From Trichomonas tenax (taxonomy: Eukaryota > Parabasalia > Trichomonadida > Trichomonadidae), in contig JALKBU010001048.1 of assembly GCA_023091735.1 (NCBI GenBank), positions 1 to 17,694 of the forward strand: a DNA stretch of 17,694 bases. The letters are read 5' to 3'. The translations under genes and the position numbers were made by a program. The stretch's first letter is position 1, and every line of letters begins with the position of its first letter. The notes below the pieces were generated by a model. The model searched no databases. It was not told the origin of the DNA and saw only the letters and a list, made by a program, of their open reading frames with translations. This document shows positions 1 through 8,017 of this stretch, one piece after another.

Positions 1-75
1 CTAGATCACCAGGTCATCCTTCACTATGAGGCCACAACTACTCATAATGAAGTCTTCTTTGGCTTCCAACATTGA
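1..75 (+). CDS. C-terminal tail of a gene entering from the left (partial)
   Basis: Frame 1 is open from the first base to a TGA at 73-75, giving 24 residues that end in HNEVFFGFQH. The other two forward frames hit stops at once (TAG at 2-4) or within about 27 bases. Composition is richer in G/C than the AT-rich spacer that starts just after the TGA, which suggests coding sequence up to that point. No family can be named from so few residues. An open stretch this short could also arise by chance. Confidence 0.4.
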   Translation, partial: LDHQVILHYEATTTHNEVFFGFQH

Positions 76-425
76 GTTCAATCCATTTCAACCTATTGAT
101 ACTTTTCCATTTTTCCCGCGCAATCACTTCACTTTCCTTTATATTTGACATTCTGACTCTATATGTCAAACATAATTTACATGTCAGAAAAGCACGTTGT
201 TCTATTTTGTCCCAGTCCCTTTGAAATTTGAAATGTTATTTCTCCAGACTAAATATAAAGTGAATATTCATTAGCTTTTGAAAATTTGCATTGAATCGAT
301 GTATTTTTAGTTAATAGATTGTTTATTTAAGTAAATGATAGTGAATTTAAAATATGGATAATTTTGACATGTAAAATATACAATAAGTCGTCAATTGTTC
401 GGACATTTATCGGCAAAATTGAAAA
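76..425. promoter_or_regulatory. Upstream region of the HERC-like gene
   Basis: This 350-bp AT-rich spacer holds no credible ORF. It carries TTTACATGTCA at 176-186 and the reverse complement TGACATGTAAA at 365-375, about 50 bp before the ATG at 426. Weaker half-matches (TTTGACA, ATGTCAAA) lie around 144-170. The same 11-mer recurs as an array before the RRM gene at the right end of the window, so a cis-regulatory role is inferred. ACATTT about 25 bp before the ATG may be initiator-like, but no initiator can be assigned securely. Confidence 0.45.
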
Positions 426-3400
426 ATGTCAAATGAAATATCAGCCGCCGATTCTCGAATTTTAACGTTCCAAATGCGGCCTGGTGATTATCCTGACTTT
501 ATTCCACTCACTGCTGTGCAAGTAAACAATCCAAATATGAAACAAAATATAAAATCTGATGTTTCTTCTTTTCCTAGCGAAGTTGTTGATGTTTACGCAA
601 CATTAGACAATACAGAACTAAAAGGCGCTAAAGGTCAAGCATATCGGCCGCCTTCAATTGTCAGATTTTCGAAATTAGCAAATTCAAACATTAATTTCGT
701 CGCCGGAAACTCAACCTGTGTGTACGCCATATCTAGCTCTAACAGATTATTGGTATCGCACGCAAATTTCGAAGAAGAACGCGATTCTAACACTGAGTTT
801 ATCAATCCAAGAGAAATTTCTAATGATTATTGCTACAGTATTTCATGCGGTATGAACCATTCAGTCCTTTTAGCAGTAAAACAGGACTCGGGTACACCAG
901 CCGTATATGTTACTGGATCTAACACTGAAGGGCAGTGCGGTTTCAAAGGTGTTGACTTTATTATACACTTCAGGCAACTGCAATTTCCTGGACCTACACC
1001 AAGATTCGTTCAAGTTGCTTGCGGTAACAATTTTACATTTTTATTGACAGACACTTGCGATGTTTGGTCTTTCGGCCACAATCATCACGGACAATTGGGT
1101 CTTCACGTGCAATCAGAGATCGTTAATACCCCAACACTCGTCAGTTGCTTAAACGGTTTGCCAATTACTTCAATTGCAGCTGGTCTCGGTCACTCTCTTG
1201 CCCTTACAAGCACTGGTCTTGTATATGCATGTGGCCGTAACGATAAAGGCCAATTAGGCACAACAAGTCAATCAACAGACACTTTTATTCCAGTTGATTC
1301 ATTGAGCGGAGTTTTTGTTGTCCACATCTCCGCCTGCCACAATAACAGTGCTGCTATTGATGAATTTGGTACTGTCTATTTGTGGGGTGAACAATGGGGC
1401 TCTACACCACGGGCTGTGACACTTGATGCTCCTGATCAATTTGTCGACATTGCTGTTGGCAATGATGGAAGATTTGCAGCTCTTTCGTCTGAAAACGCAT
1501 TATATGTTTATGGTTATTACTTAGAGAACGGAATGCAAATGACAAAAGTCATCAAACTCATGTATCCTCAACAGCCATATTTTAGGGTATTTTCGTGCGG
1601 AAACTTCTTTACTGTTCTTGCTGGTCCTAACATACCACTTCTTACTGATAATTCTAATGCAAAGTGCTTTGCTTTGTTACTACCAAATCGCCCAATCATC
1701 AAAGACAGACTTAGAGCTCCTCCGAAAGTTTTGCTTCTTAATGGAGCTCATTTCCCAATTTTCGTTACGTTCAAGAATGCAAAGCAGATCATTTCATTAG
1801 TTTTCTCCAATCTCGGAACGATCAATGGTTCATTCATTCTCGATAGGTTCTCAGAAAGCCAGCATACATGCGGTGTTGATATAGAACTCGTCAACTCTGT
1901 TTATGAACAGTTCTCATCATCCGTTTCAAAGCCATTAATGGATGAACTTAATAACTGCTTCACAAACACACTCAAGAAGATCCTTCAGAAGCCACCGACA
2001 ATCCTCAGACCAGGAACAATGAGATTTTTGATCACTGCTTTGTTGCATCCATCAATCAAAGTCAGTAATACATCTGCCAACTATGAGTTCTGGGATACAT
2101 TGATTTGCGTTATTCTTAAACTCCATTCAGTCAGAGAACTATTAATTATGTGGCTTTCGCAAATGCAGAAGAAGACTTTGTTGCAGATCTTGAAGTCAAT
2201 GAATGACTTCTTGTGTGAATCAACACGCCATACAGGTATTTACGGCAAAGGAGCCAGAGATACAGTTGAAGTTATTAAGCTTCTTTGGACAGCAAACACA
2301 AGATCTCAATGCCTTCCATTTGAAGAGTTTTATAATTATGAATTGTGCGAAAGAGTTGAAGCATCGAAAGAACTTGCAGCATACTTCTCTACAAACGATG
2401 ATTGGTGTTATTGCAAGTCCAGCCCATGGCTGATGACACCAGCAATTAAGACGGCATTTGTTCATACAAGAGCTGAAACAATTATGAACCAATTCTATAT
2501 CAATGCATTTGCAAGAGCTACGGTTTATTCTGGTGGTCATCCAGTCATCAATATCGATGATGTCTGGTTAGTTATTGAAGTTAAGAGAGACAGAATCTTG
2601 ACAACAACAATCCAAGCTTTGCAATCAATCAAGAACTTGAATGTCCAAATGCAGAAACGCCTTAAAGTCAAATTCGAAGGTGAACCAGGCGTTGATGAAG
2701 GTGGCGTTCAGAGAGAATTCTTCGAGCTTATTGTCAAGAAATTGACATCACCAGATTTGTCGCTCTTCAGCCAGATGCGTGATTTCTATTGGTTCAATAA
2801 AGACCTCGATGATGGTTTGCTTGATCACATGAGACTTGCAGGCCAAATCGTCGGTCTTGCGATTTATAATGGAAGCCTTTTGAACATCAGATTCCCATTG
2901 GCCCTCTACAAGAAGCTCAGAGGCACAACAGTCGGCATCAACGATCTCGAAGAAATCGATCCTCAAGTCGTTTCAACATTAATGAACATTTTAGCCTACG
3001 ACGGTGATGTTGAAACTGATATGTGCTTAGATTTTACTTATAACGGAGTTAATCTCATTCCAAAGGGTAATGAAGTTCCTGTTACAAACGCCAACAAACA
3101 GAGATACGTTGACTTGATTGTTGACTATTTGTTGAACAAGTCAATCGAGAAGCAATTCTTGGCCTTCAAGGAAGGATTCCTTTCTGCAGCAGTCAACTTA
3201 ACATTGCGACTCTTCAGACCTGAAGAATTGTCTCTTTTAGTTGCTGGTGAAGAGGAATTAGACTTTGGAGCCTTAGAAGCCAACACAACATACGAGAACT
3301 ACTCTCCAATTTCACCAGCTGTTAAGCTCTTCTGGAAGATTGTCAGAGACAGGCTTAACATCGAAGAGAAACGAAAACTCCTCTATTTCGTTACATCTTC

Positions 3401-3590
3401 GCCAAGAGCTCCAATAGGTGGACTTGGAAAGGTTCCATTCAAGATCATGAGAGATGGAGATCCAAATCACATCCCAACATCTCACACATGTTTCTATATC
3501 CTTGTTTTACCAGATATCACTGATGAAGAGACAATGTTGAAGAAGCTTAGAATTGCTATTGAGAACTCTCAAGGTTTCCAGTTCAAATAA
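426..3590 (+). CDS. HERC-like E3 ubiquitin ligase (RCC1 repeats plus HECT domain)
   Basis: A 1054-residue protein. RCC1-type propeller blades fill about residues 80-400, with repeats ending in signatures such as VWSFGHNHHGQLGL (about 212), VYACGRNDKGQLG (about 265) and VYLWGEQWG (about 317). A linker leads to a C-terminal HECT domain (about 720-1054) containing the N-lobe motif EGEPGVDEGGVQREFF. The catalytic loop is PTSHTCF with the thioester cysteine at residue 1022 (codon 3489-3491), and the required phenylalanine sits four residues from the end (QGFQFK). HECT enzymes take ubiquitin from an E2 onto this cysteine and pass it to substrate. Size and domain order match the small HERC class (HERC3/HERC4, about 1050 aa). 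The substrate is unknown. The ATG at 426 follows an AT-rich leader and no longer in-frame extension is evident. Catalytic parts look intact. Confidence 0.95.
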   Translation: MSNEISAADSRILTFQMRPGDYPDFIPLTAVQVNNPNMKQNIKSDVSSFPSEVVDVYATLDNTELKGAKGQAYRPPSIVRFSKLANSNINFVAGNSTCVYAISSSNRLLVSHANFEEERDSNTEFINPREISNDYCYSISCGMNHSVLLAVKQDSGTPAVYVTGSNTEGQCGFKGVDFIIHFRQLQFPGPTPRFVQVACGNNFTFLLTDTCDVWSFGHNHHGQLGLHVQSEIVNTPTLVSCLNGLPITSIAAGLGHSLALTSTGLVYACGRNDKGQLGTTSQSTDTFIPVDSLSGVFVVHISACHNNSAAIDEFGTVYLWGEQWGSTPRAVTLDAPDQFVDIAVGNDGRFAALSSENALYVYGYYLENGMQMTKVIKLMYPQQPYFRVFSCGNFFTVLAGPNIPLLTDNSNAKCFALLLPNRPIIKDRLRAPPKVLLLNGAHFPIFVTFKNAKQIISLVFSNLGTINGSFILDRFSESQHTCGVDIELVNSVYEQFSSSVSKPLMDELNNCFTNTLKKILQKPPTILRPGTMRFLITALLHPSIKVSNTSANYEFWDTLICVILKLHSVRELLIMWLSQMQKKTLLQILKSMNDFLCESTRHTGIYGKGARDTVEVIKLLWTANTRSQCLPFEEFYNYELCERVEASKELAAYFSTNDDWCYCKSSPWLMTPAIKTAFVHTRAETIMNQFYINAFARATVYSGGHPVINIDDVWLVIEVKRDRILTTTIQALQSIKNLNVQMQKRLKVKFEGEPGVDEGGVQREFFELIVKKLTSPDLSLFSQMRDFYWFNKDLDDGLLDHMRLAGQIVGLAIYNGSLLNIRFPLALYKKLRGTTVGINDLEEIDPQVVSTLMNILAYDGDVETDMCLDFTYNGVNLIPKGNEVPVTNANKQRYVDLIVDYLLNKSIEKQFLAFKEGFLSAAVNLTLRLFRPEELSLLVAGEEELDFGALEANTTYENYSPISPAVKLFWKIVRDRLNIEEKRKLLYFVTSSPRAPIGGLGKVPFKIMRDGDPNHIPTSHTCFYILVLPDITDEETMLKKLRIAIENSQGFQFK

Positions 3591-3948
3591 GAAACGGGTA
3601 TAATAATTTTTTGTTTGATTTTTATATTGATAAAATAATATTCTCTTAAATTCCAAAATCACCACAACTTCCAACACTAACCCATTGGAAATATGATTTC
3701 CTACTGAGAATTTATGACTATTTTGTGGATATTTAATTTGGAAATTAAATTTTGGTGTTTGGAAGCAACGCTTTGGAGTATGTGATTTAATAGATGTGTG
3801 GATTAGTGTTTTATAGTTTGTTTTGAATGATTTTGAAGAATTAATTTGGTCCAATAATATATGATTTTGAAGACCATGTTTTGGTTTTGAAATATGATAA
3901 TATTGGACGTCGAAAGTAAAATTTTCATGTGACCAAAAAAGATTTTTA
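3591..3948. other. Spacer between the HERC-like and phosphatase genes
   Basis: This 358-bp AT-rich spacer holds the 3' end of the ligase gene and the promoter of the phosphatase gene. TTTTCATGTGACC at 3922-3934, just before the phosphatase ATG, is a poor match to the ACATGTCA-type motif seen elsewhere. An open frame on the - strand crosses the spacer, but its protein has no recognisable features. No RNA gene was seen. Confidence 0.5.
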
Positions 3949-5070
3949 ATGAATTCAACTCTTCTCGATAACTTCATTTTATCAGTTATCTCGAGTCGAG
4001 CGAATGCAATGTGCCGCCGTGCGTCCATTTACCAGATGAAGTTTAACAAGTACTTTGTCACTGATTTACTCGATAATGTTACAGAAATTTTCATGAAAGA
4101 ACCGACATTGCTCAATCTGTCGTCGGATATAACGATAGTTGGCGACATTCACGGCAATGTTGATGATTTAATTCGATTTTTCACAACAAATGGATATCCT
4201 CCGGAAACAAAATACTTATTTTTAGGCGATTACGTTGATAGGGGAGCGAATTCAGTTGAAGTTGTCCTACTTTTGTTTGCTTTTAAGCTGAAATATCCAG
4301 ACAGGATCTTTTTATTACGTGGAAATCACGAATGTGAGGCTTTGACTGCACAATATGGATTTAGAACTGAAGTAAGTAATAGAGTTGACAAAGAAACATA
4401 CTTTTTATTCACAAACACGTTCAAATATTTACCACTCGCAGCTCTAGTCAACAAAAGAATTTTCTGCGTTCACGGAGGCATTTCTCAGTTCATTCGACGT
4501 GTAGAAGAGATCAAAGGCTTACAGAAGGCCCTTAAGATACCACAAGGAGGCCCTGTTTGCGATTTGCTTTGGTCCGATCCAAGAGATGGAATCCAAGACT
4601 ATTATCCAAGCGACAGAAAAGTGAGCTATTACTATGGATGGAAAGCAGCAAAGAAGTTCATGAATGAGAACAATCTGAAGATAATTGTGAGAGCACACGA
4701 AGCTATCAGCAATGGACACAAATGGTCCTTTAACAACATTCCGGGAATGAAAAAGAAAGTTCTTACTATTTTCTCGAATAGTGAATACTCAACTGAATCA
4801 AACAGTGCATCTGTATTGAGAATTGACAACACAGGAAACTACACTATCATAAATTATGAGAGAGCACACTGTGGTCCAATTGGATATCCAACTTGGATGC
4901 CAGAAAACCAAACGCAAAAAGTCGCATTTAGAATGATCACTAAATCCGAAGAAGATTCATATGAATCATTTGAAGCGTTCTTTGACTCATTCTATGGTGA
5001 GTCTGAAGAAGAACCCGAAAATTATGTGAAGAAGCCTCTCTTCAGTGATGATGAAGATGAAGATTTATAA
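3949..5070 (+). CDS. PPP-family (PP1-like) Ser/Thr protein phosphatase with acidic tail
   Basis: A 373-residue metallophosphatase. The PPP signatures occur in order: GDIHG (65-69), GDYVDRG (93-99), RGNHE (124-128), VHGG (174-177), LLWSDP (207-211 region) and RAHE (248-251). The metal and catalytic residues D66, H68, D94, N126, H127, H175 and H250 are therefore present. The domain hydrolyses phospho-Ser/Thr using two metal ions. The usual SAPNYC loop near the end of the fold is replaced by SNSEYS (276-281), so substrate or inhibitor recognition probably differs from classical PP1/PP2A. The last 45 residues are rich in Glu, Asp and Phe and end in DDEDEDL, a tail absent from standard PP1. The N-terminal helix (LLDNFILSVISSRAN) matches the usual start of the family and supports the ATG at 3949. 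Closest subfamily uncertain. Confidence 0.93.
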   Translation: MNSTLLDNFILSVISSRANAMCRRASIYQMKFNKYFVTDLLDNVTEIFMKEPTLLNLSSDITIVGDIHGNVDDLIRFFTTNGYPPETKYLFLGDYVDRGANSVEVVLLLFAFKLKYPDRIFLLRGNHECEALTAQYGFRTEVSNRVDKETYFLFTNTFKYLPLAALVNKRIFCVHGGISQFIRRVEEIKGLQKALKIPQGGPVCDLLWSDPRDGIQDYYPSDRKVSYYYGWKAAKKFMNENNLKIIVRAHEAISNGHKWSFNNIPGMKKKVLTIFSNSEYSTESNSASVLRIDNTGNYTIINYERAHCGPIGYPTWMPENQTQKVAFRMITKSEEDSYESFEAFFDSFYGESEEEPENYVKKPLFSDDEDEDL

Positions 5071-5749
5071 TTAAAATTGTTTTATTCTGGTGTTATGTTC
5101 ATTTAAATAGCTGCTATTTGTTGAATATTTATTGTTTTATATTCCACATTGATTAGATTATGTTTCGATAAAAAAATAAGATTGTTTTGCCAAAAAAAAT
5201 TACATGTCAAACTCCTGATATTGAAAATCAACTCCTATATAATTTTAATTCATGTAAACTTTTTGCTGGTGTGGATGCATCGAAAACGATATCTATGTTC
5301 AATTAAATCAAATTCCGGAAGCAAAAAAATCATGTGATTAAAATTAACGATAAAAATAAAACAAATAAATTAAAAGTGAAATTGAATGTATCAGCATAAA
5401 AATCCAAAAATGTTGCATTTTTAAATAGTGCATATCAATACCACTATTGTTTTACTTTAAAATTGAATATTATAGAATTTACAGCATAAATATATTATAA
5501 ATCATTTTCTATGTCTATTTTTCACGTTTCAATTTTTTAAGAATAAAATGTGCTCTTTTAAAATTTCAGTATAAATAGATTTTGTATATTGTATAGTGTA
5601 AGAAAAATAAACAAAAGTGGATCATTAACCGAAAAATTTTCGAGAAATCACCAATCAACATAATTTTGTTATGAAATATGAAAATACAATAATAATATAT
5701 TCTACATTTACAATAAAATCGAATTTTGTTTTTTCAAATTTTTTCGTAA
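5071..5749. other. AT-rich spacer before the Rab gene
   Basis: This 679-bp spacer is very AT-rich with many A and T runs. It contains ATTACATGTCAAAC (5199-5212) and, about 40 bp on, TTCATGTAAA in the opposite orientation (about 5249-5258). Both match the motif seen before the HERC-like and RRM genes, but they lie about 500 bp from the Rab ATG and 130-190 bp after the phosphatase stop. The 62-codon open frame at 5149 is low-complexity and not credible. No RNA gene was recognised. Confidence 0.5.
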
Positions 5750-6334
5750 ATGGATGTTGAAGAGAAAGCCCAAGAATTCAAAGTCGTAATTATGGGCGAT
5801 TCCTCGGTGGGCAAAACGAGCATCGTGCAGAGGTTCAACCAGGAGACATTTGATTACAACATGGATACCACAATCGGTGCATCTTTCCTAACAAAAACAG
5901 TACAGGCGCAAACTGGACCCGTTATTCTCAATGTTTGGGACACTGCTGGCCAGGAGCGATACAGGTGTTTAATTCCAACATACGCCCGCGGTTCTCATGC
6001 TGCAATTATTTGCTATGACGTGACTTCTATCGCCAGTTTTCAAACTCTCGATAAGTGGATTGAAGAGCTGTACCAATTTTGTTCCAGCAATGTTCCTTTG
6101 TATATTGTTGGAAATAAGTGTGATCTTCAGTCCGTCGTTGATCTTACGCTAGCAGAAGAACTTGCGCAGAAACACAATGGCAAATTTATGCTCACATCCG
6201 CAAAGACAGGCACTGGAATTACAGACTTATTCACGCTTATTGCAAATGACTTATCGAAATCTCAAATGGATACGCAAGAACATACAGTAGACCTAGCAGC
6301 CACGCAACCAGAAAAGAAAAAGAAGTGCTGTTAA
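5750..6334 (+). CDS. Rab-family small GTPase
   Basis: A 194-residue Ras-superfamily GTPase. It shows the P-loop GDSSVGKT (16-23), switch I threonine in TTIGASF (T41), switch II WDTAGQE (63-69), guanine-specificity motif NKCD (122-125), SAK (150-152), and a hypervariable tail ending KKKKCC. The terminal double cysteine predicts digeranylgeranylation and membrane attachment, the Rab hallmark. Rabs cycle between GDP and GTP to direct vesicle tethering. TIGASFLTKTV resembles Rab5/21/22, whereas LIPTYARGSHAAIICYD recalls Rab6, so an endosomal or Golgi role cannot be decided by eye. Length is normal and all nucleotide-binding residues are present. Transcription probably starts within the AT-rich leader. 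Confidence 0.95.
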   Translation: MDVEEKAQEFKVVIMGDSSVGKTSIVQRFNQETFDYNMDTTIGASFLTKTVQAQTGPVILNVWDTAGQERYRCLIPTYARGSHAAIICYDVTSIASFQTLDKWIEELYQFCSSNVPLYIVGNKCDLQSVVDLTLAEELAQKHNGKFMLTSAKTGTGITDLFTLIANDLSKSQMDTQEHTVDLAATQPEKKKKCC

Positions 6335-6895
6335 TTAATTGGTTATCGATTAATTAATTGTTGTCTTATTATATAATAAATTCTTTCTTACTAAAGAAAC
6401 CTGTTCATACTGAATATGAAAATACCGATTTCACATATGCTATCTCAAAATATAATATATCAAGTATTTTGTATCTGTCATTGGTATGAAACAAATGCAC
6501 AAATCTTATTTATATGAACAGTCTTAGTATTTCCTTATTACGAACATAATATTTAAACAATATGAATGAAATTTAAATATTAATGATTTAAGAGTTATTT
6601 CACTCTCATATGATATTGCTTGGACCTATTATATCCAATTTATTTGAATAGTTTATTAAGGAAAGTTTGCTTTATTTGAAAAAACAAGTTCCATCATTAA
6701 TAATTTTTATTATTTCCATACTTGCTCTGTATTCTATCAGCATAAATATTCAATCACAAAACGGTTGGTTTTAGGACACTAAACTCGTTAATTCAATTGT
6801 TTATTTAACTATTGAAGTAAAAAGGAACATTTCTTTCAAAAGTGCAACGACAAAATGAATAAATGTAATCTTGGCAACAAGTATTCAGCAATTAA
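6335..6895. other. Spacer downstream of the Rab gene
   Basis: AT-rich, non-coding. Just after the Rab stop come two copies of TTAATTAATTG (about 6331-6341 and 6350-6360) around TATCGA. These form a short palindromic stretch that could fold in the 3' untranslated region. Nothing else was recognised. Confidence 0.4.
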
Positions 6896-7694
6896 TTAAG
6901 ATGAGCTATCTGTTAAAATTACAAAAGTTAATATAGCATTGAAATGGATTTTATATATATAATTATTAAAACTACATTGAATAGTGTTATATAATCTTAA
7001 TACTGTGATTCGAACAAAACCATTTCCAACATGTCCAAGAAATTCGGTTGAAGAAGGGTTAGTTGTTGATGGCATTGGTGTGTTTCCGGTAATCGTCCGT
7101 GTATCAGTGAAGAATATATTTGAAGGGTGAATTGATGTTAGCAATGGTCTGCCACTTTCATCCATTGCGATGCATCCAGGATGGCCACTGATGAATGAAC
7201 TCCCACCAGCACCACCCGATGAAAATGTCCCTCCAATACTTTTTGCATTGATAACTGCAAAACCATCCCAATAGCCTCCACAACCTGCGCCTGAAGCTTC
7301 ATCAGACGCTTGGCCTTGGAATATTCAGAAGTCTAAAGTTTGAGTTCCAGGCTGAGAAGGTCCGACAAATTTAGTTCCCCAATCATGATTACTTAAGCCA
7401 TTTGTTCCGTTAATTCTACCTCCATGACCCCCAAATCCAGAATCAAACTCAGCTCCAGGGCTTCCGCCACCTCCTGCGACCATGATTCGATCATATTCCG
7501 AAGGTATGGAGTCGGGTGATTTGAATATTCTCATATCGGTTATAACCCCCTAATTCTGCTTGAGCAAGATAATCATTAGTTGTATATGACATATTGCTGC
7601 TGCTGGCTCCCCATAACTCAATAATATATTCGCCGCTATTAAATAAAGCTGGTTGAAATCCAGATCTAGTCGCAGAAATAGTTAAGCAATACGA
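6896..7694 (-). pseudogene. Decayed glycine-rich (ALK-like) membrane protein, copy A
   Basis: The - strand encodes a degraded relative of the intact gene at 11680-13158. From 7694 it reads into NSGEYIIELWGAS, matching PPGYYFIELWGAS of the intact protein. At a run of five G (about 7546-7550) the frame shifts and about 60 residues are missing, joining directly to GVITDMR, the equivalent of GGGATDLR. The second frame then runs through DRIMVAGGGG and GFGGHGGRINGTNG, meets an in-frame TGA at 7325-7327, and continues in the same frame through SSGGAGGSSFISGHPGC to GNGFVRITVL. The coiled-coil and TM half is absent and no ATG precedes the first block. The open frame runs past the expected C-terminus to a stop at 6896. 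Confidence 0.85.
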
Positions 7695-7852
7695 TTATTT
7701 TGATTGTAGTCAGCGACAACCCCTGTTAATTATATGCTTATATAAAACCGAATTAAGGCTATTTAACCTTCATTTGACACTTTTTGCAACGCTGCGCATT
7801 CTAAGAAACCCTCAAATTGAGGAGAACATATTTTAGGATTTCTGTTACTTAT

Positions 7853-8017
7853 TTAGTAGGCCATTTTAAATGTCCAAAACCTAAAATTATTTGTCCCAAC
7901 TTCATCGCTCTTATTTACAATAGAGTGGAGTATTTCCATTGTCATCTATTAACTCAATGTATTAGCGCTGACTGAAATTCATATTACTGCAAGCTGGGCA
8001 TTGTTCCACTTTACAGC
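7853..8017 (-). pseudogene. Ankyrin-repeat gene remnant, downstream fragment
   Basis: Read on the - strand from 8017, the sequence gives AVKWNNAQLAVI, a TGA, then ISVSANT. After a slip of frame come IDDNGNTPLYC and NKSDEVG. The D-x-x-G-x-TPL core is the ankyrin consensus, and NKSDEVG fits the helix following it. Stops and at least two frameshifts show it is dead. The fragment abuts the TTAA element at 8018. Its spacing to the TPLI motif on the far side of that element is about 101 bases, close to one 33-residue ankyrin repeat, so both pieces likely come from one gene. Confidence 0.65.

Noticed and set aside
3922..3934. TTTTCATGTGACC before the phosphatase ATG as a further copy of the ACATGTCA motif
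   Set aside because: Too many mismatches to the consensus. It was noted in the spacer but not counted.
3507..4028. 173-codon - strand open frame across the HERC-phosphatase spacer
   Set aside because: It overlaps both genes antisense, has no domain or membrane feature, and its composition (many Lys, Asn, His, Phe) is that of translated AT-rich spacer. It was kept out of the features despite its length.
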